NCBI GenBank assembly: GCA_050288425.1
Contig: JBNKDU010000124.1
Location: 1-64,000, forward strand
Reading direction: 5' to 3'
Length of the DNA: 64,000 bases
Source of the DNA: JARRKU01 sp050288425
GTDB lineage: Bacteria > Desulfobacterota > Desulfobacteria > Desulfobacterales > Desulfosarcinaceae
The position numbers and the translations under genes were made by a program. Positions 8,534 through 17,526 of the stretch are shown in pieces. Below the pieces are notes generated by a model. The model saw only the letters and a list, made by a program, of their open reading frames with translations. It was not told the DNA's origin and did not search any database. Numbering within the stretch: position 1 is the first letter of the stretch; the number at the start of each line of letters is the position of its first letter.

Positions 8534-8995
8534 ATGAATGCCTCGCCACTGATCATCGGCTGCGACCACGCCGCCTTTCAACTCAAAGAAACGCTGAAAG
8601 CCCATCTGACCGACAACGGGATTCCCGTGGAGGATGTCGGTGCTTTCAGTACGGATTCGGTGGACTACCCTACGGTCGGCGGCCAGGTGGCGTCTCAGGT
8701 ATCCAAGGGCAAATATGAACGAGGCATTCTGTTATGTGGTACCGGCCTGGGGATGTCCATGGTGGCCAACCGACATCCTCACGTACGGGCGGCATTGTGC
8801 AACGATATTTTCTCCGCCGTGATGAGCCGCCGGCACAACAATGCCAATATTCTGGTCCTGGGCGGACGCGTGGTGGGAGATGTGCTGGCCATCGCAATCC
8901 TCAAGGCCTGGCTGGAAACGCCCTTCGAAGGCGAGCGCCACCAGCGGCGGTTGGACATGTTTGATGGTGCGCAATCCACGGATTGCAGCGGATAA
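8534..8995 (+). CDS. rpiB: Ribose-5-phosphate isomerase B
   Basis: Interconverts ribose-5-phosphate and ribulose-5-phosphate. The 153-residue LacA/RpiB-fold protein has the N-terminal GCDHAAFQLKE, the Cys/Thr loop LCGTGLGMSMVANR and RRHNNANILVLGGR, all typical of RpiB. A GGAGGAGAG precedes the chosen ATG. It is followed by glyA, a neighbour pair common in this lineage. Confidence 0.94.
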   Translation: MNASPLIIGCDHAAFQLKETLKAHLTDNGIPVEDVGAFSTDSVDYPTVGGQVASQVSKGKYERGILLCGTGLGMSMVANRHPHVRAALCNDIFSAVMSRRHNNANILVLGGRVVGDVLAIAILKAWLETPFEGERHQRRLDMFDGAQSTDCSG

Positions 8996-9143
8996 GGTGA
9001 AGAAGGAAGGCCGACCGATCGGCCGCCGGCTGTTTGGATCTTTGAAAAATGCTTCACCAGCGTGACGGGCGAATGCAATCCACAACCCGACGGGCCGATC
9101 TGATGGATGCCGAATGCGAACGAAACAACGGGAGAATGGTGCA

Positions 9144-10397
9144 GTGCGAAGAGATCTGATTGCGGCAACGGACCCGGAGATCATGGAGGTGCTCGACCAG
9201 GAGTGGGAGCGCCAAAGCAGCAATTTGGAGTTGATTGCCTCTGAAAATATGGCCAGTGCGGCGGTGATGGCTGCCCAGGCCAGCATTCTGACCAACAAAT
9301 ATGCCGAAGGGTACCCGGACAAACGCTATTACGGCGGATGCGAGTACGTAGACCTGGCCGAGAAACTGGCCATCGAGCGGGCCGGACGATTGTTCGGCGC
9401 CGACTACGCCAACGTTCAGCCCCATTCCGGCTCCCAAGCCAATATGGCCGCCTATTTCGCCCTGCTCGAACCCGGCGACAAGGTCCTGGGCATGGATCTG
9501 GCCCACGGCGGTCATCTGACCCACGGGGCCAAGGTCAGCTTTTCGGGTCAGATTTATGATTTCATCCATTATGGACTGGACCCCGATACCGGCATGATCG
9601 ACTACCCGTCGATCCGTCGGCTGGCACGGGAACATCGGCCCAGAATGATCGTCGCCGGCGCCAGCGCCTACCCGCGGATTATCGATTTCGATATCTTCGG
9701 CGAGATCGCCGCGGAAGTGGATGCATTCCTCATGGTGGACATGGCCCATATTGCCGGCCTGGTGGCCGTCGGCCTGCATCCGTCGCCCGTCGCAGCCGCC
9801 CATGTCGTCACCTCCACCACCCACAAGACCCTGCGCGGACCCCGGGGCGGACTGATCCTGGCCAAGGAGGCCTGCGCCGCCAAATTGCGCAGCGAGGTTT
9901 TCCCCGGTATCCAGGGGGGCCCCCTGATGCATGTCATCGCCGCCAAAGCCGTGGCGTTCAAGGAAGCGCTGCAGCCGGCGTTCAAAACCTACCAGCAACA
10001 GGTCCTGGACAATGCCCGGACCCTGGCGGAAACCCTGCAATCGGCCGGAATGAAACTGGTTTCCGGCGGCACGGACAACCACCTTATGCTGGTGGATCTC
10101 ACCTCCTGGAACCTGACCGGCAAAGATGCCGAAGCCGCGCTGGGCAAAGCCGGAATCACGGTCAACAAGAATGCCGTGCCTTTCGATCGACAGGGTCCAT
10201 TCATCACCAGCGGCATTCGCCTCGGCACTCCCTTCGTCACCTCCCGGGGTCTCGGCGTCGCGGAAATGAAGCAAGTGGGCGGGATGATCGTCGATGTACT
10301 CAAGCATCCGGACGAAGCAGACCTTCTGGCGCGCATTCGCAGCCAGGTCAGGGACCTGTGCGCCGGCTATCCCATTCATGACGGCATCGGAGACTGA
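9144..10397 (+). CDS. glyA: Serine hydroxymethyltransferase
   Basis: PLP enzyme transferring the serine hydroxymethyl group to tetrahydrofolate, giving glycine and methylene-THF. Features are ENMASAAVMAAQ, YAEGYPDKRYYGGCEYVD, the PLP-lysine segment STTHKTLRGPRGG, and GTPFVTSRG. I prefer the GTG at 9144 because CGGGAG lies nine bases before it and the resulting 417 residues equal the family norm; an in-frame ATG at 9114 would add 10 residues but has no ribosome-binding site. Confidence 0.95.
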   Translation: MRRDLIAATDPEIMEVLDQEWERQSSNLELIASENMASAAVMAAQASILTNKYAEGYPDKRYYGGCEYVDLAEKLAIERAGRLFGADYANVQPHSGSQANMAAYFALLEPGDKVLGMDLAHGGHLTHGAKVSFSGQIYDFIHYGLDPDTGMIDYPSIRRLAREHRPRMIVAGASAYPRIIDFDIFGEIAAEVDAFLMVDMAHIAGLVAVGLHPSPVAAAHVVTSTTHKTLRGPRGGLILAKEACAAKLRSEVFPGIQGGPLMHVIAAKAVAFKEALQPAFKTYQQQVLDNARTLAETLQSAGMKLVSGGTDNHLMLVDLTSWNLTGKDAEAALGKAGITVNKNAVPFDRQGPFITSGIRLGTPFVTSRGLGVAEMKQVGGMIVDVLKHPDEADLLARIRSQVRDLCAGYPIHDGIGD

Positions 10398-10405
10398 GGC
10401 GGACC

Positions 10406-10888
10406 ATGATGACCCGACCGGATGAACGCCCCTCCTGGGAAACCTACTTCATGGATATCACCTGCCTGGTGGCCAAACGCTCCACATGCACCCGACGGGC
10501 GGTGGGCGCCATCATCGTCAAGGATCGCCGCGTGCTGGCGACAGGTTACAACGGCGCGCCCAGCAAGGTGCGTCATTGCGCCGAGGTGGGTTGCATGCGC
10601 GAGCGGTTGGGCGTCCCATCGGGAGAACGCCATGAACTGTGCCGCGGCACCCATGCCGAACAGAACGCCATCGTCCAGGCGGCCTACCATGGGGCTTCCA
10701 TCAAGGGGGCTTCGCTGTACTGCACCAATCAGCCGTGCTCCATCTGTGCCAAGATGATCATCAATGCCGGTATCAAACGGATTGTTTACCAGTCCGGATA
10801 TGCCGATCCATTGGCCGTAGAGATGCTGGCCGAAGCCGAAGTGGAACTCATTCAATTGAAAAGCAGGCAATCGGAGGTGTGTCCATGA
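10406..10888 (+). CDS. dCMP deaminase (ComEB-like)
   Basis: Zinc-dependent cytidine/deoxycytidylate deaminase fold, 160 residues, predicted to make dUMP from dCMP for thymidylate synthesis. It has the catalytic HAEQNAI (zinc His and proton-shuttle Glu) and the PCSICAK motif with two zinc Cys, plus an N-terminal ITCLVAKRSTC segment typical of dCMP deaminases. It begins eight bases after glyA and its stop overlaps the nrdR start (ATGA), so the pair is probably translationally coupled. Confidence 0.9.
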   Translation: MMTRPDERPSWETYFMDITCLVAKRSTCTRRAVGAIIVKDRRVLATGYNGAPSKVRHCAEVGCMRERLGVPSGERHELCRGTHAEQNAIVQAAYHGASIKGASLYCTNQPCSICAKMIINAGIKRIVYQSGYADPLAVEMLAEAEVELIQLKSRQSEVCP

Positions 10889-11340
10889 AGTGCCCGTTTT
10901 GTGGAGAGCTAGACAACAAGGTGATCGATTCCCGGGTCAGCAAGGACGGCAACGTGATCCGCCGCCGGCGGGAGTGCATCGATTGCACCCGCAGGTTCAC
11001 CACCTACGAGCACATCGAAGAGATTCCCATCATGATTGTCAAGAAGGACGGTCGCCGGGAGGTATTCAGCCGCGACAAGGTGCGCTCCGGCATGCAGCGC
11101 GCCTGTCAGAAGCTCGATATCAGTATAAACGTCATCGAGGATTTCATCGACGAGCTGGAACGGGACCTGCGGGAAACCGGCGAAAAGGAACTGCCGTCCC
11201 GCGTTGTGGGCGAAAAGGTGATGGCCAAGCTGCACCAATTGAGCGACATCGCCTATGTGCGGTTTGCCTCGGTATACCGGGAGTTCAAGGATGTGAACGA
11301 CTTCGTCTCCGAGCTGAAAAGCCTTTTGAGTGAAAGATGA
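10885..11340 (+). CDS. nrdR: Transcriptional repressor NrdR
   Basis: Repressor of ribonucleotide reductase genes that senses ATP/dATP. The 151-residue product has an N-terminal zinc ribbon (CPFCG at 3-7, CIDCTRRF near 31) followed by an ATP-cone domain (KKDGRREVFSRDKVRSG). The open frame extends upstream, but the ATG at 10885, preceded by CGGAGG and overlapping the deaminase stop, gives the conserved MKCPFCG start. No nrd genes lie in this window. Confidence 0.96.
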   Translation: MKCPFCGELDNKVIDSRVSKDGNVIRRRRECIDCTRRFTTYEHIEEIPIMIVKKDGRREVFSRDKVRSGMQRACQKLDISINVIEDFIDELERDLRETGEKELPSRVVGEKVMAKLHQLSDIAYVRFASVYREFKDVNDFVSELKSLLSER

Positions 11341-11448
11341 TAATGCCGCCGGTTGAGTCGAGTTTCCGGTTTCAGCCGAAGTGTGCCCCTTAACCGTCCG
11401 ATGCGACCAACGGAAAACACGGTCGACGGACCACCGGCCCGACGGATA

Positions 11449-12579
11449 ATGGAAGATTGCGATTATATGCAGATGGCCCTTGAGCTGGCCGGCCGCGGGG
11501 CGGGTTATGTCACTCCCAATCCCATGGTGGGGGCGGTGGTGGTGAACCAGGGCCGGGTGGTGGGCCGGGGGTATCATCAGGTCCTGGGCGGCCCCCATGC
11601 CGAAGTCAACGCCATCGACGATGCGGGCGATCGCGGACGCGGAGGGACCCTCTATGTGACCCTCGAGCCCTGCAACCATCATGGCCGGACACCACCATGT
11701 ACCCGGAAAATTCTCGATGCCGGCATTCGGCGGGTGGTGGCGGCCATGACCGATCCCAACCCCGATGTCGCCGGAGGCGGCAATGCCTTCCTGAGAGAAC
11801 AGGGACTCGAGGTGACCTGCGGCGTGGAGGAAGCCCTGGCCCGTCGGCTCAATGAAAGCTTCATCAAGTTCAGCCGCACCAAACACCCGTTCGTCGTGCT
11901 GAAAATGGCGGCAACCCTGGACGGCCGCATCGCCACCCATTCCGGCGATGCGCGCTGGGTCACCGGACCGCGGGCCAGGGCCTGGGTTCATCGGCTGCGG
12001 CATGCCATGGATGCCATCTGTGTGGGGGTGGGTACGGTGACCGCCGACGACCCGCGACTGACCGCACGCCTGGAATCGGGCCAAGGGGTGGATCCCATGC
12101 GCATCGTCCTCGATACCCATCTGAGGATGCCGGAAACCGCGGCCATGCTGGGGCTGACATCTCCGGCCGACACGTGGGTGGTCTGCGGGCCGGATGCGGA
12201 CCCGGGACGCGCCCGGCGCCTGCAGGAGAAAGGGGCCCACTTGATGCGCATCCCGTTGTTGGACGGCCGTATCGATCTGCCGTTGCTGATGCAGCGGCTG
12301 GGGCAACGGGGCGTCACCAGCATACTGATGGAGGGAGGGGCCCGGGTGGCCGCTGCGGCGCTGCAACAGGATGTGGTCGACAAGGTGCTCTTTTTTTATG
12401 CGCCCAAGATTCTGGGCGGCGACGGGATCCCCATGCTGGCCGGGAAAGGACCCGCCTCGATGCGGGAGAGTCTGCCCCTGGTGGAAACCGAGGTGTCGCG
12501 GGTGGGCGACGATATCCTCGTGTCCGGTTACCGGCACCCGCCCATGGCGGCAGGATCCATGGACAAGAACGATGAGTGA
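11449..12579 (+). CDS. ribD: Bifunctional riboflavin biosynthesis deaminase/reductase
   Basis: Catalyses the second and third steps of riboflavin synthesis: deamination then side-chain reduction of the pyrimidine from GTP. The N-terminal deaminase (about 1-145) has PHAEVNAI and TLEPCNHHGRTPPC; the C-terminal dihydrofolate-reductase-like domain begins near KMAATLDGRIA. The ATG at 11449 gives 376 residues and the typical N terminus DYMQMALELA; earlier in-frame starts (11353 TTG, 11401 ATG) would add atypical sequence. It overlaps the next gene region closely. Confidence 0.95.
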   Translation: MEDCDYMQMALELAGRGAGYVTPNPMVGAVVVNQGRVVGRGYHQVLGGPHAEVNAIDDAGDRGRGGTLYVTLEPCNHHGRTPPCTRKILDAGIRRVVAAMTDPNPDVAGGGNAFLREQGLEVTCGVEEALARRLNESFIKFSRTKHPFVVLKMAATLDGRIATHSGDARWVTGPRARAWVHRLRHAMDAICVGVGTVTADDPRLTARLESGQGVDPMRIVLDTHLRMPETAAMLGLTSPADTWVVCGPDADPGRARRLQEKGAHLMRIPLLDGRIDLPLLMQRLGQRGVTSILMEGGARVAAAALQQDVVDKVLFFYAPKILGGDGIPMLAGKGPASMRESLPLVETEVSRVGDDILVSGYRHPPMAAGSMDKNDE

Positions 12580-12581
12580 TT

Positions 12582-13241
12582 ATGTTTACCGGTATCATTG
12601 AAGGCCTGGGCACCCTCGATCACATTCAGTCCAGCGGCCGGTCCAGGCGGTTGGGCATCGTGGCCGATTTCGATCTCCAGGGAACCCGGATCGGCGACAG
12701 CATTGCCGTCAACGGTGCCTGCCTGACGGCCGTACGGCTGGAGGGACGCCGCTTCGAAATCGATATGTCCCCGGAAACGGCTGGGAGGACCACGTTCGGC
12801 AAGGCCCGGGTCGGTGACCGCGTCAACCTGGAGCGCGCCCTGCGGTTGGGGGATCGATTGGACGGGCACCTGGTATCCGGCCATGTCGACGGCCTGGGGC
12901 GATTGCGGGCCCGCGAAACGTCGGCCAACGCCATCCTCCTGACCTTCGATGTACCCGAGGATTTGGCCCGCTACATGATTCGGAAAGGTTCGGTGGCCAT
13001 CGACGGCATCAGTTTGACCATCAACGATTGCGATTCGACGGCGTTTCAGGTAAGCATCATTCCCCTCACCGCCCGGATGACCACCATCGGAAGGATACCG
13101 GTGGGTGCGGCGGTGAATATCGAAACCGACATGATCGGCAAGTATGTGGAACGATTCGTGAACCCCGACAAAGGCCCGGACCCCCGCCAAGGCAGGGGAG
13201 TGGATTGGGACCTTCTGGCCAGGACGGGGTTCGTCAAGTAG
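12582..13241 (+). CDS. ribE: Riboflavin synthase, alpha subunit
   Basis: Dismutates two 6,7-dimethyl-8-ribityllumazine molecules to riboflavin. The 219-residue protein shows two lumazine-binding repeats, the first starting MFTGIIEGLG and the second near residue 97 (LVSGHVDGLG). Two bases separate the ribD stop from this ATG. A GTG six bases earlier is in frame, but the conserved N terminus starts at this ATG. Confidence 0.95.
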   Translation: MFTGIIEGLGTLDHIQSSGRSRRLGIVADFDLQGTRIGDSIAVNGACLTAVRLEGRRFEIDMSPETAGRTTFGKARVGDRVNLERALRLGDRLDGHLVSGHVDGLGRLRARETSANAILLTFDVPEDLARYMIRKGSVAIDGISLTINDCDSTAFQVSIIPLTARMTTIGRIPVGAAVNIETDMIGKYVERFVNPDKGPDPRQGRGVDWDLLARTGFVK

Positions 13242-13310
13242 CGTCCATCCGGGAGCACCGTTTCGATGGAGCCGCCCGGGGACGATTTTTGCAACACCAG
13301 GAGTAGAATT

Positions 13311-14531
13311 ATGCCACGCATAACCGTTGAAGAGGCCATCGAAAAAATCCGTCTCGGCGAAATGGTGATCCTCGTGGATGATGAGGATCGTGAAAACGAG
13401 GGCGATTTGACCATGGCCGCCGAAAAAGTCACATCGGACGCGATCAATTTCATGGCCAAGCACGGACGGGGATTGATCTGCCTTTCCTTGGACAGCAGGA
13501 TCTGCGACCGGCTGGAACTGCCGTTCATGGTCCGGGACAATACATCGCCGTTTCAAACCGGCTTCACCGTATCCATCGAAGCCAAACGGGGCGTTACGAC
13601 GGGCATTTCCGCGGCCGACCGGGCTACGACGATTCTCACGGCCGTCGCCGACGATGCCCGGTCTTCCGACCTCGTGCGCCCGGGCCATGTCTTTCCCCTC
13701 CGGGCAAAAGACGGCGGCGTCATGGTGCGGGTGGGCCAGACCGAGGGTTCCGTCGACTTGTCGAGACTGGCCGGGCTCAAACCCGCCGGCGTCATTTGCG
13801 AGATCATGGACGACGACGGGACCATGGCCAGGATGCCGTCTCTGGAGGAGTTCAGCAAAAAGCACAACATCGGCATCCTGACCATCGCCGATCTGGTGGA
13901 ATACCGGATGCGCACCGAGCTCTTCGTTCACCGCGCGGCCCAGACCGTCATCCCCACCGAACACGGCGGCCAGTTCCAGATGATCGCATTTGAAAACGAT
14001 GTGGACGATCTGCTGCATATCGCCCTGGTCAAGGGAGAGATCGATCCGGAAAAACCTACCCTGGTGCGGGTCCATTCCGAATGCATGACCGGCGATATCT
14101 TCGGCTCCATGCGCTGCGATTGCGGCAACCAGCTTCATCATGCCATGTCCATGATGGCCGAAGAAGGCTCCGGCGTGATCATCTACCTGCGTCAGGAAGG
14201 CCGCGGCATCGGGCTGGTCAACAAGCTCAAGGCCTATGAGCTGCAGCGCAAGGAAGGGCTGGACACGGTGGAGGCCAACCTGCAATTGGGCTTCAAGGAA
14301 GATCTGCGCGACTATGGTATCGGCGCCCAGATGCTCCGGGAGATCGGAGTTCGCAGGATGCGCCTGCTGACCAACAACCCCAAGAAGATGGTGGGCCTGG
14401 AAGGTTACGGACTCAGCATCGTCGAGCAACTGCCCATCGAGGTGGAAGCCAACGAATACAATCGCTGCTATCTGGAATGCAAGAAGTTGAAGATGGGCCA
14501 CATGCTGGAGTTGGACGGCGGAAGCAATTAA
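13311..14531 (+). CDS. ribBA: DHBP synthase / GTP cyclohydrolase II fusion
   Basis: Bifunctional enzyme opening both branches of riboflavin synthesis. The N-terminal half (about 1-200) is 3,4-dihydroxy-2-butanone-4-phosphate synthase with DDEDRENEGDL and GHVFPLRAKDGG. The C-terminal half is GTP cyclohydrolase II with HSECMTGDIFGSMRCDCG (zinc Cys) and RQEGRGIGL. Total 406 residues. AGGAG precedes the ATG at 13311; the frame is open further upstream but without conserved sequence. Confidence 0.96.
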   Translation: MPRITVEEAIEKIRLGEMVILVDDEDRENEGDLTMAAEKVTSDAINFMAKHGRGLICLSLDSRICDRLELPFMVRDNTSPFQTGFTVSIEAKRGVTTGISAADRATTILTAVADDARSSDLVRPGHVFPLRAKDGGVMVRVGQTEGSVDLSRLAGLKPAGVICEIMDDDGTMARMPSLEEFSKKHNIGILTIADLVEYRMRTELFVHRAAQTVIPTEHGGQFQMIAFENDVDDLLHIALVKGEIDPEKPTLVRVHSECMTGDIFGSMRCDCGNQLHHAMSMMAEEGSGVIIYLRQEGRGIGLVNKLKAYELQRKEGLDTVEANLQLGFKEDLRDYGIGAQMLREIGVRRMRLLTNNPKKMVGLEGYGLSIVEQLPIEVEANEYNRCYLECKKLKMGHMLELDGGSN

Positions 14532-14566
14532 CGGATCGAAAGATCCGGCCCGGATCTTTCGATCCG
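14532..14566. repeat. 16-bp perfect hairpin between ribBA and ribH
   Basis: CGGATCGAAAGATCCG (14532-14547) is exactly complementary to CGGATCTTTCGATCCG (14551-14566) with a 3-base loop, starting directly after the ribBA stop. No T-run follows on the plus strand, so it is not a standard terminator. It may be a processing or mRNA-stability element, or a pause that sets the level of ribH. Confidence 0.8.
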
Positions 14567-14633
14567 AAGAAAATCGGGGAGCGGCCCGAGGTTCATCGAT
14601 ATTCGCGAACGTGACCAAGGGGGAGGATGAGAC

Positions 14634-15107
14634 ATGCCCAACGTGGTGGAAGCCAATCTGGTAGCCAAGGGGAAGAAGTTTGCCATCGTGGTAAGCCGGT
14701 TCAATGATTTTATCACCGAAAGACTGGTGGGAGGTGCGGTGGATGCGCTGGTTCGCAGCGGCACCCTGGATAAGGATATCGATGTGGTCAAGGTCCCGGG
14801 CGCCTTCGAGATTCCCCTGGTTGCCCTGAAACTGGCCCAATTGAAGAAACACGATGCGGTGATCTGCCTGGGGGCCGTGATCCGGGGGGCCACGCCCCAT
14901 TTCGACTATGTCAGCGCCGAAGTGTCCAAGGGGGTAGCCGCCGCCGGAATGGAAAGCGGCATGCCCATCATCTTCGGCGTGGTCACCACCGATACCCTGG
15001 AACAGGCCATTGAACGCGCCGGCAGCAAGTCGGGCAACAAGGGGTGGGATGCCGCCTTGGCCGCCGTGGAGATGGCCAACCTGATGGGAGCGGTGGCAAA
15101 GATTTAG
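14634..15107 (+). CDS. ribH: 6,7-dimethyl-8-ribityllumazine synthase
   Basis: Condenses DHBP with the RibD product to give the lumazine precursor of riboflavin; members form icosahedral shells or pentamers. The 157-residue protein has SRFNDFITERLV, PGAFEIPL and GAVIRGATPHFDYV. GGGGGAGGATGAG lies upstream of the ATG. The stop is two bases before nusB. Confidence 0.96.
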   Translation: MPNVVEANLVAKGKKFAIVVSRFNDFITERLVGGAVDALVRSGTLDKDIDVVKVPGAFEIPLVALKLAQLKKHDAVICLGAVIRGATPHFDYVSAEVSKGVAAAGMESGMPIIFGVVTTDTLEQAIERAGSKSGNKGWDAALAAVEMANLMGAVAKI

Positions 15108-15109
15108 CC

Positions 15110-15571
15110 ATGGGATCCAGACGCTATGCCAGAGAACTCGCCATGCAGGCTTTGTTCTGCATGGACATGAGCAGTTCGTATTCCTCGGAAGCACTGGCCG
15201 ATTACCGCAAGTGCTTTCCGCCCCGCCGGCACGTCACGCCGTTTTTCAACCGCCTGACAGACGGCGTCCGGACCTATCGGTCCGATCTGGACAAGATCAT
15301 CGAATGCTATTCCAGCAATTGGAAAGTGCGCCGCATGGCGTGCGTGGATCGCAATATCCTGCGGGTGGCGGTGTTTGAATTGCTGTATTGCGAGGATATT
15401 CCCGCCAAGGTTTCCATCAACGAAGCCATCGACATCGCCAAAAAATTCGGTGCGTCGGAATCGGGCGCATTTATCAACGGAATACTGGACAGCATCCGTT
15501 TGGCCCTGGAATCCGGCCGGTTGCAGACCATCCCCCTGGCCCCTCCGGAAGAGGCGGCCGAAGATGCCTGA
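15110..15571 (+). CDS. nusB: Transcription antitermination factor NusB
   Basis: All-helical RNA-binding factor of the rRNA antitermination complex. The 153-residue product begins MGSRRYARELAMQALFCMD and has VDRNILRVAVFELLY and SINEAIDIAKKFG, the family's best conserved segments. It follows ribH after two bases, as in many bacteria. The frame is open further upstream inside ribH, but this ATG gives the family N terminus. Confidence 0.95.
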   Translation: MGSRRYARELAMQALFCMDMSSSYSSEALADYRKCFPPRRHVTPFFNRLTDGVRTYRSDLDKIIECYSSNWKVRRMACVDRNILRVAVFELLYCEDIPAKVSINEAIDIAKKFGASESGAFINGILDSIRLALESGRLQTIPLAPPEEAAEDA

Positions 15572-15640
15572 TACAACAGTTGCGATTCAACGCCCCGTCC
15601 GTCCCGGGTGCGTCGAGCGCATGGATCGAAAGGATCGAAC

Positions 15641-16273
15641 ATGATCATTCACGCCCTGCCCGTAGGACCGCTGCAAGCCAATTGTTTCATCGTCGGTTGC
15701 CCGAAGACCCGCCAGGCCGCGGTCATCGATCCCGGAGGGGACGCGCCCCGCATACTGGCGAGATTGGAAAAGGAGAACCTCGAAGCAATCGTCATCATCA
15801 ACACCCATGGCCATTTCGACCATGTGGGCGGCAACAAGGAGGTCAAGGCGGCCACCGGCGCCCGATTGATGATTCACGCGTTGGACGCCCCCATGCTGGA
15901 CCATCTGGTCCAATCGGCCGCCGCCTGGGGCATGCACGCGGATGACTCACCGCCTCCCGACCGACTGCTGCAGGACGGCGACGTCATCGAAGTGGGCAAT
16001 CTCAAATTGGACGTCATTCACACACCCGGCCATTCCCCCGGCGGCATCTGCCTGCATGTCGCCGAACATGGCGCCCTTTTCGTTGGCGACACCCTGTTCG
16101 CAGGCTCCATCGGCCGTGCGGACCTGCCGGGCGGCGACTACGACACATTGATTTCCTCCATTCAAAACAAGCTGTTCGGTCTCGGAGACGAAACCCGGGT
16201 GTACAACGGCCACATGGAGACCACCACCATCGGCCGGGAAAAGCGCTTCAATCCATTCTGCAGAATAGAGTAG
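15641..16273 (+). CDS. Metallo-beta-lactamase-fold hydrolase
   Basis: A 210-residue glyoxalase II-like cytosolic hydrolase. The dinuclear metal site is visible as NTHGHFDHVGG (HxHxDH), the third-ligand segment HTPGHSPGG, an Asp in VGDTLF, and a final His in YNGHMETT. Substrate is unknown; hydroxyacylglutathione-type thioesters are a family guess. AAGGA precedes the ATG. It stands between nusB and ispG on the same strand. Confidence 0.85.
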   Translation: MIIHALPVGPLQANCFIVGCPKTRQAAVIDPGGDAPRILARLEKENLEAIVIINTHGHFDHVGGNKEVKAATGARLMIHALDAPMLDHLVQSAAAWGMHADDSPPPDRLLQDGDVIEVGNLKLDVIHTPGHSPGGICLHVAEHGALFVGDTLFAGSIGRADLPGGDYDTLISSIQNKLFGLGDETRVYNGHMETTTIGREKRFNPFCRIE

Positions 16274-16362
16274 CTCCCCGCCGTCACCGGCATCCTTCGT
16301 TCGATCCGGTCGGTCCACAACCCAATTGTATTTGACCGCCAAATTCAGTATAACCGGGGGCC

Positions 16363-17526
16363 ATGTCATGGAAAATCGAACGACATAAGACCCGTGTCAT
16401 CCTCCTGGGCAGCGTGCCCATCGGCGGCGATGCGCCCATCGCCGTTCAATCGATGACCAATACCCCGACCCAGGATGTGGACGCCACCGTCGAACAGATC
16501 CTGCGGTTGGAGGCGGCCGGATGTGAAATCGTACGGGTGGCCGTGCCCGATATGGACGCCGCGCGGGCCATCGGTGCCATCAAGGCACGGATTTCCATCC
16601 CCCTGGTGGCAGACATTCACTTCGATCACCGCCTGGCCGTCGCAGCGGCCCGCGAAGGCGCCGACGGCTTGCGCATCAACCCCGGCAACATCGGCGGCCC
16701 CCAAAAGGTCAAACAGGTGGTAGCGGCGGCAGCGGAGAGACGACTGCCCATTCGTATCGGTGTTAACGCGGGCTCTCTCGAAAAGGAGCTGCTGAGAACC
16801 CACCAAGGCGCCACGGCTCCGGCCATGGTCGAGAGTGCCCTGCGCCATGTGGCCCTGCTGGAGGCCCACGGGTTTCACGATATCAAGATTTCCCTCAAGG
16901 CCTCGGATGTGGCCCGCACCGTGGACGCCTACCGGCTGCTGGCGGCCAGGACCGATTACCCCCTGCACCTCGGCGTAACCGAGGCGGGGTCCCTGTACGC
17001 CGGAACCGTCAAATCGGCCCTGGGGATCGGCATGCTGCTGGCCGAAGGCATCGGAGACACCCTGCGCGTCTCGCTGACCCGGGATCCGGTGGAAGAGGTG
17101 CGGGTGGGATTCGAGATTCTCAAGGCCCTGGACATCCGCCGGCACGGGCCGGAGATCATCTCCTGCCCCACCTGCGGCCGTTGCGGATACGACCTGTTCG
17201 ACGTGGTCGAACAGGTGGAGAAAGCCCTGCTGACCCGCTCCACACCGGTCCGGGTCGCCGTCATGGGCTGCGTGGTCAACGGCCCTGGCGAGGCGCGGGA
17301 GGCCGACATCGGCGTCGCCGGCGGACCGGGCAAAGGCATTATCTTCCGCAAAGGCAAGGTGGTTGGCAAAGTGCCTCCGGAACAGCTGGTGGCGGCCCTG
17401 CTTCAGGAAGTGGATCGCTGGGAAGCCGATCGGAACAAAGGTCGGCGTAATGGGAAACAGACAAAATCAGCCGGTTGCAAATCGTTGCCGAAAGAGAAAA
17501 ACCGCGGAGAGGAATCAGGAAAATGA
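16363..17526 (+). CDS. ispG: 4-hydroxy-3-methylbut-2-enyl diphosphate synthase
   Basis: Iron-sulfur enzyme of the MEP isoprenoid pathway converting MEcPP to HMBPP. The 387-residue protein has an N-terminal TIM barrel (AVQSMTNTPTQDV, ADIHFDHRLA) and a C-terminal [4Fe-4S] domain with SCPTCGRCGYDLF and MGCVVNGPGEA. The Lys-rich tail past about 350 is unconserved. Its stop overlaps the proS start as ATGA. Confidence 0.96.
   Translation: MSWKIERHKTRVILLGSVPIGGDAPIAVQSMTNTPTQDVDATVEQILRLEAAGCEIVRVAVPDMDAARAIGAIKARISIPLVADIHFDHRLAVAAAREGADGLRINPGNIGGPQKVKQVVAAAAERRLPIRIGVNAGSLEKELLRTHQGATAPAMVESALRHVALLEAHGFHDIKISLKASDVARTVDAYRLLAARTDYPLHLGVTEAGSLYAGTVKSALGIGMLLAEGIGDTLRVSLTRDPVEEVRVGFEILKALDIRRHGPEIISCPTCGRCGYDLFDVVEQVEKALLTRSTPVRVAVMGCVVNGPGEAREADIGVAGGPGKGIIFRKGKVVGKVPPEQLVAALLQEVDRWEADRNKGRRNGKQTKSAGCKSLPKEKNRGEESGK

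Noticed and set aside
11341..11448. FMN riboswitch upstream of ribD
   Set aside because: None of the conserved helices of the FMN aptamer can be found in this short, GC-rich gap.
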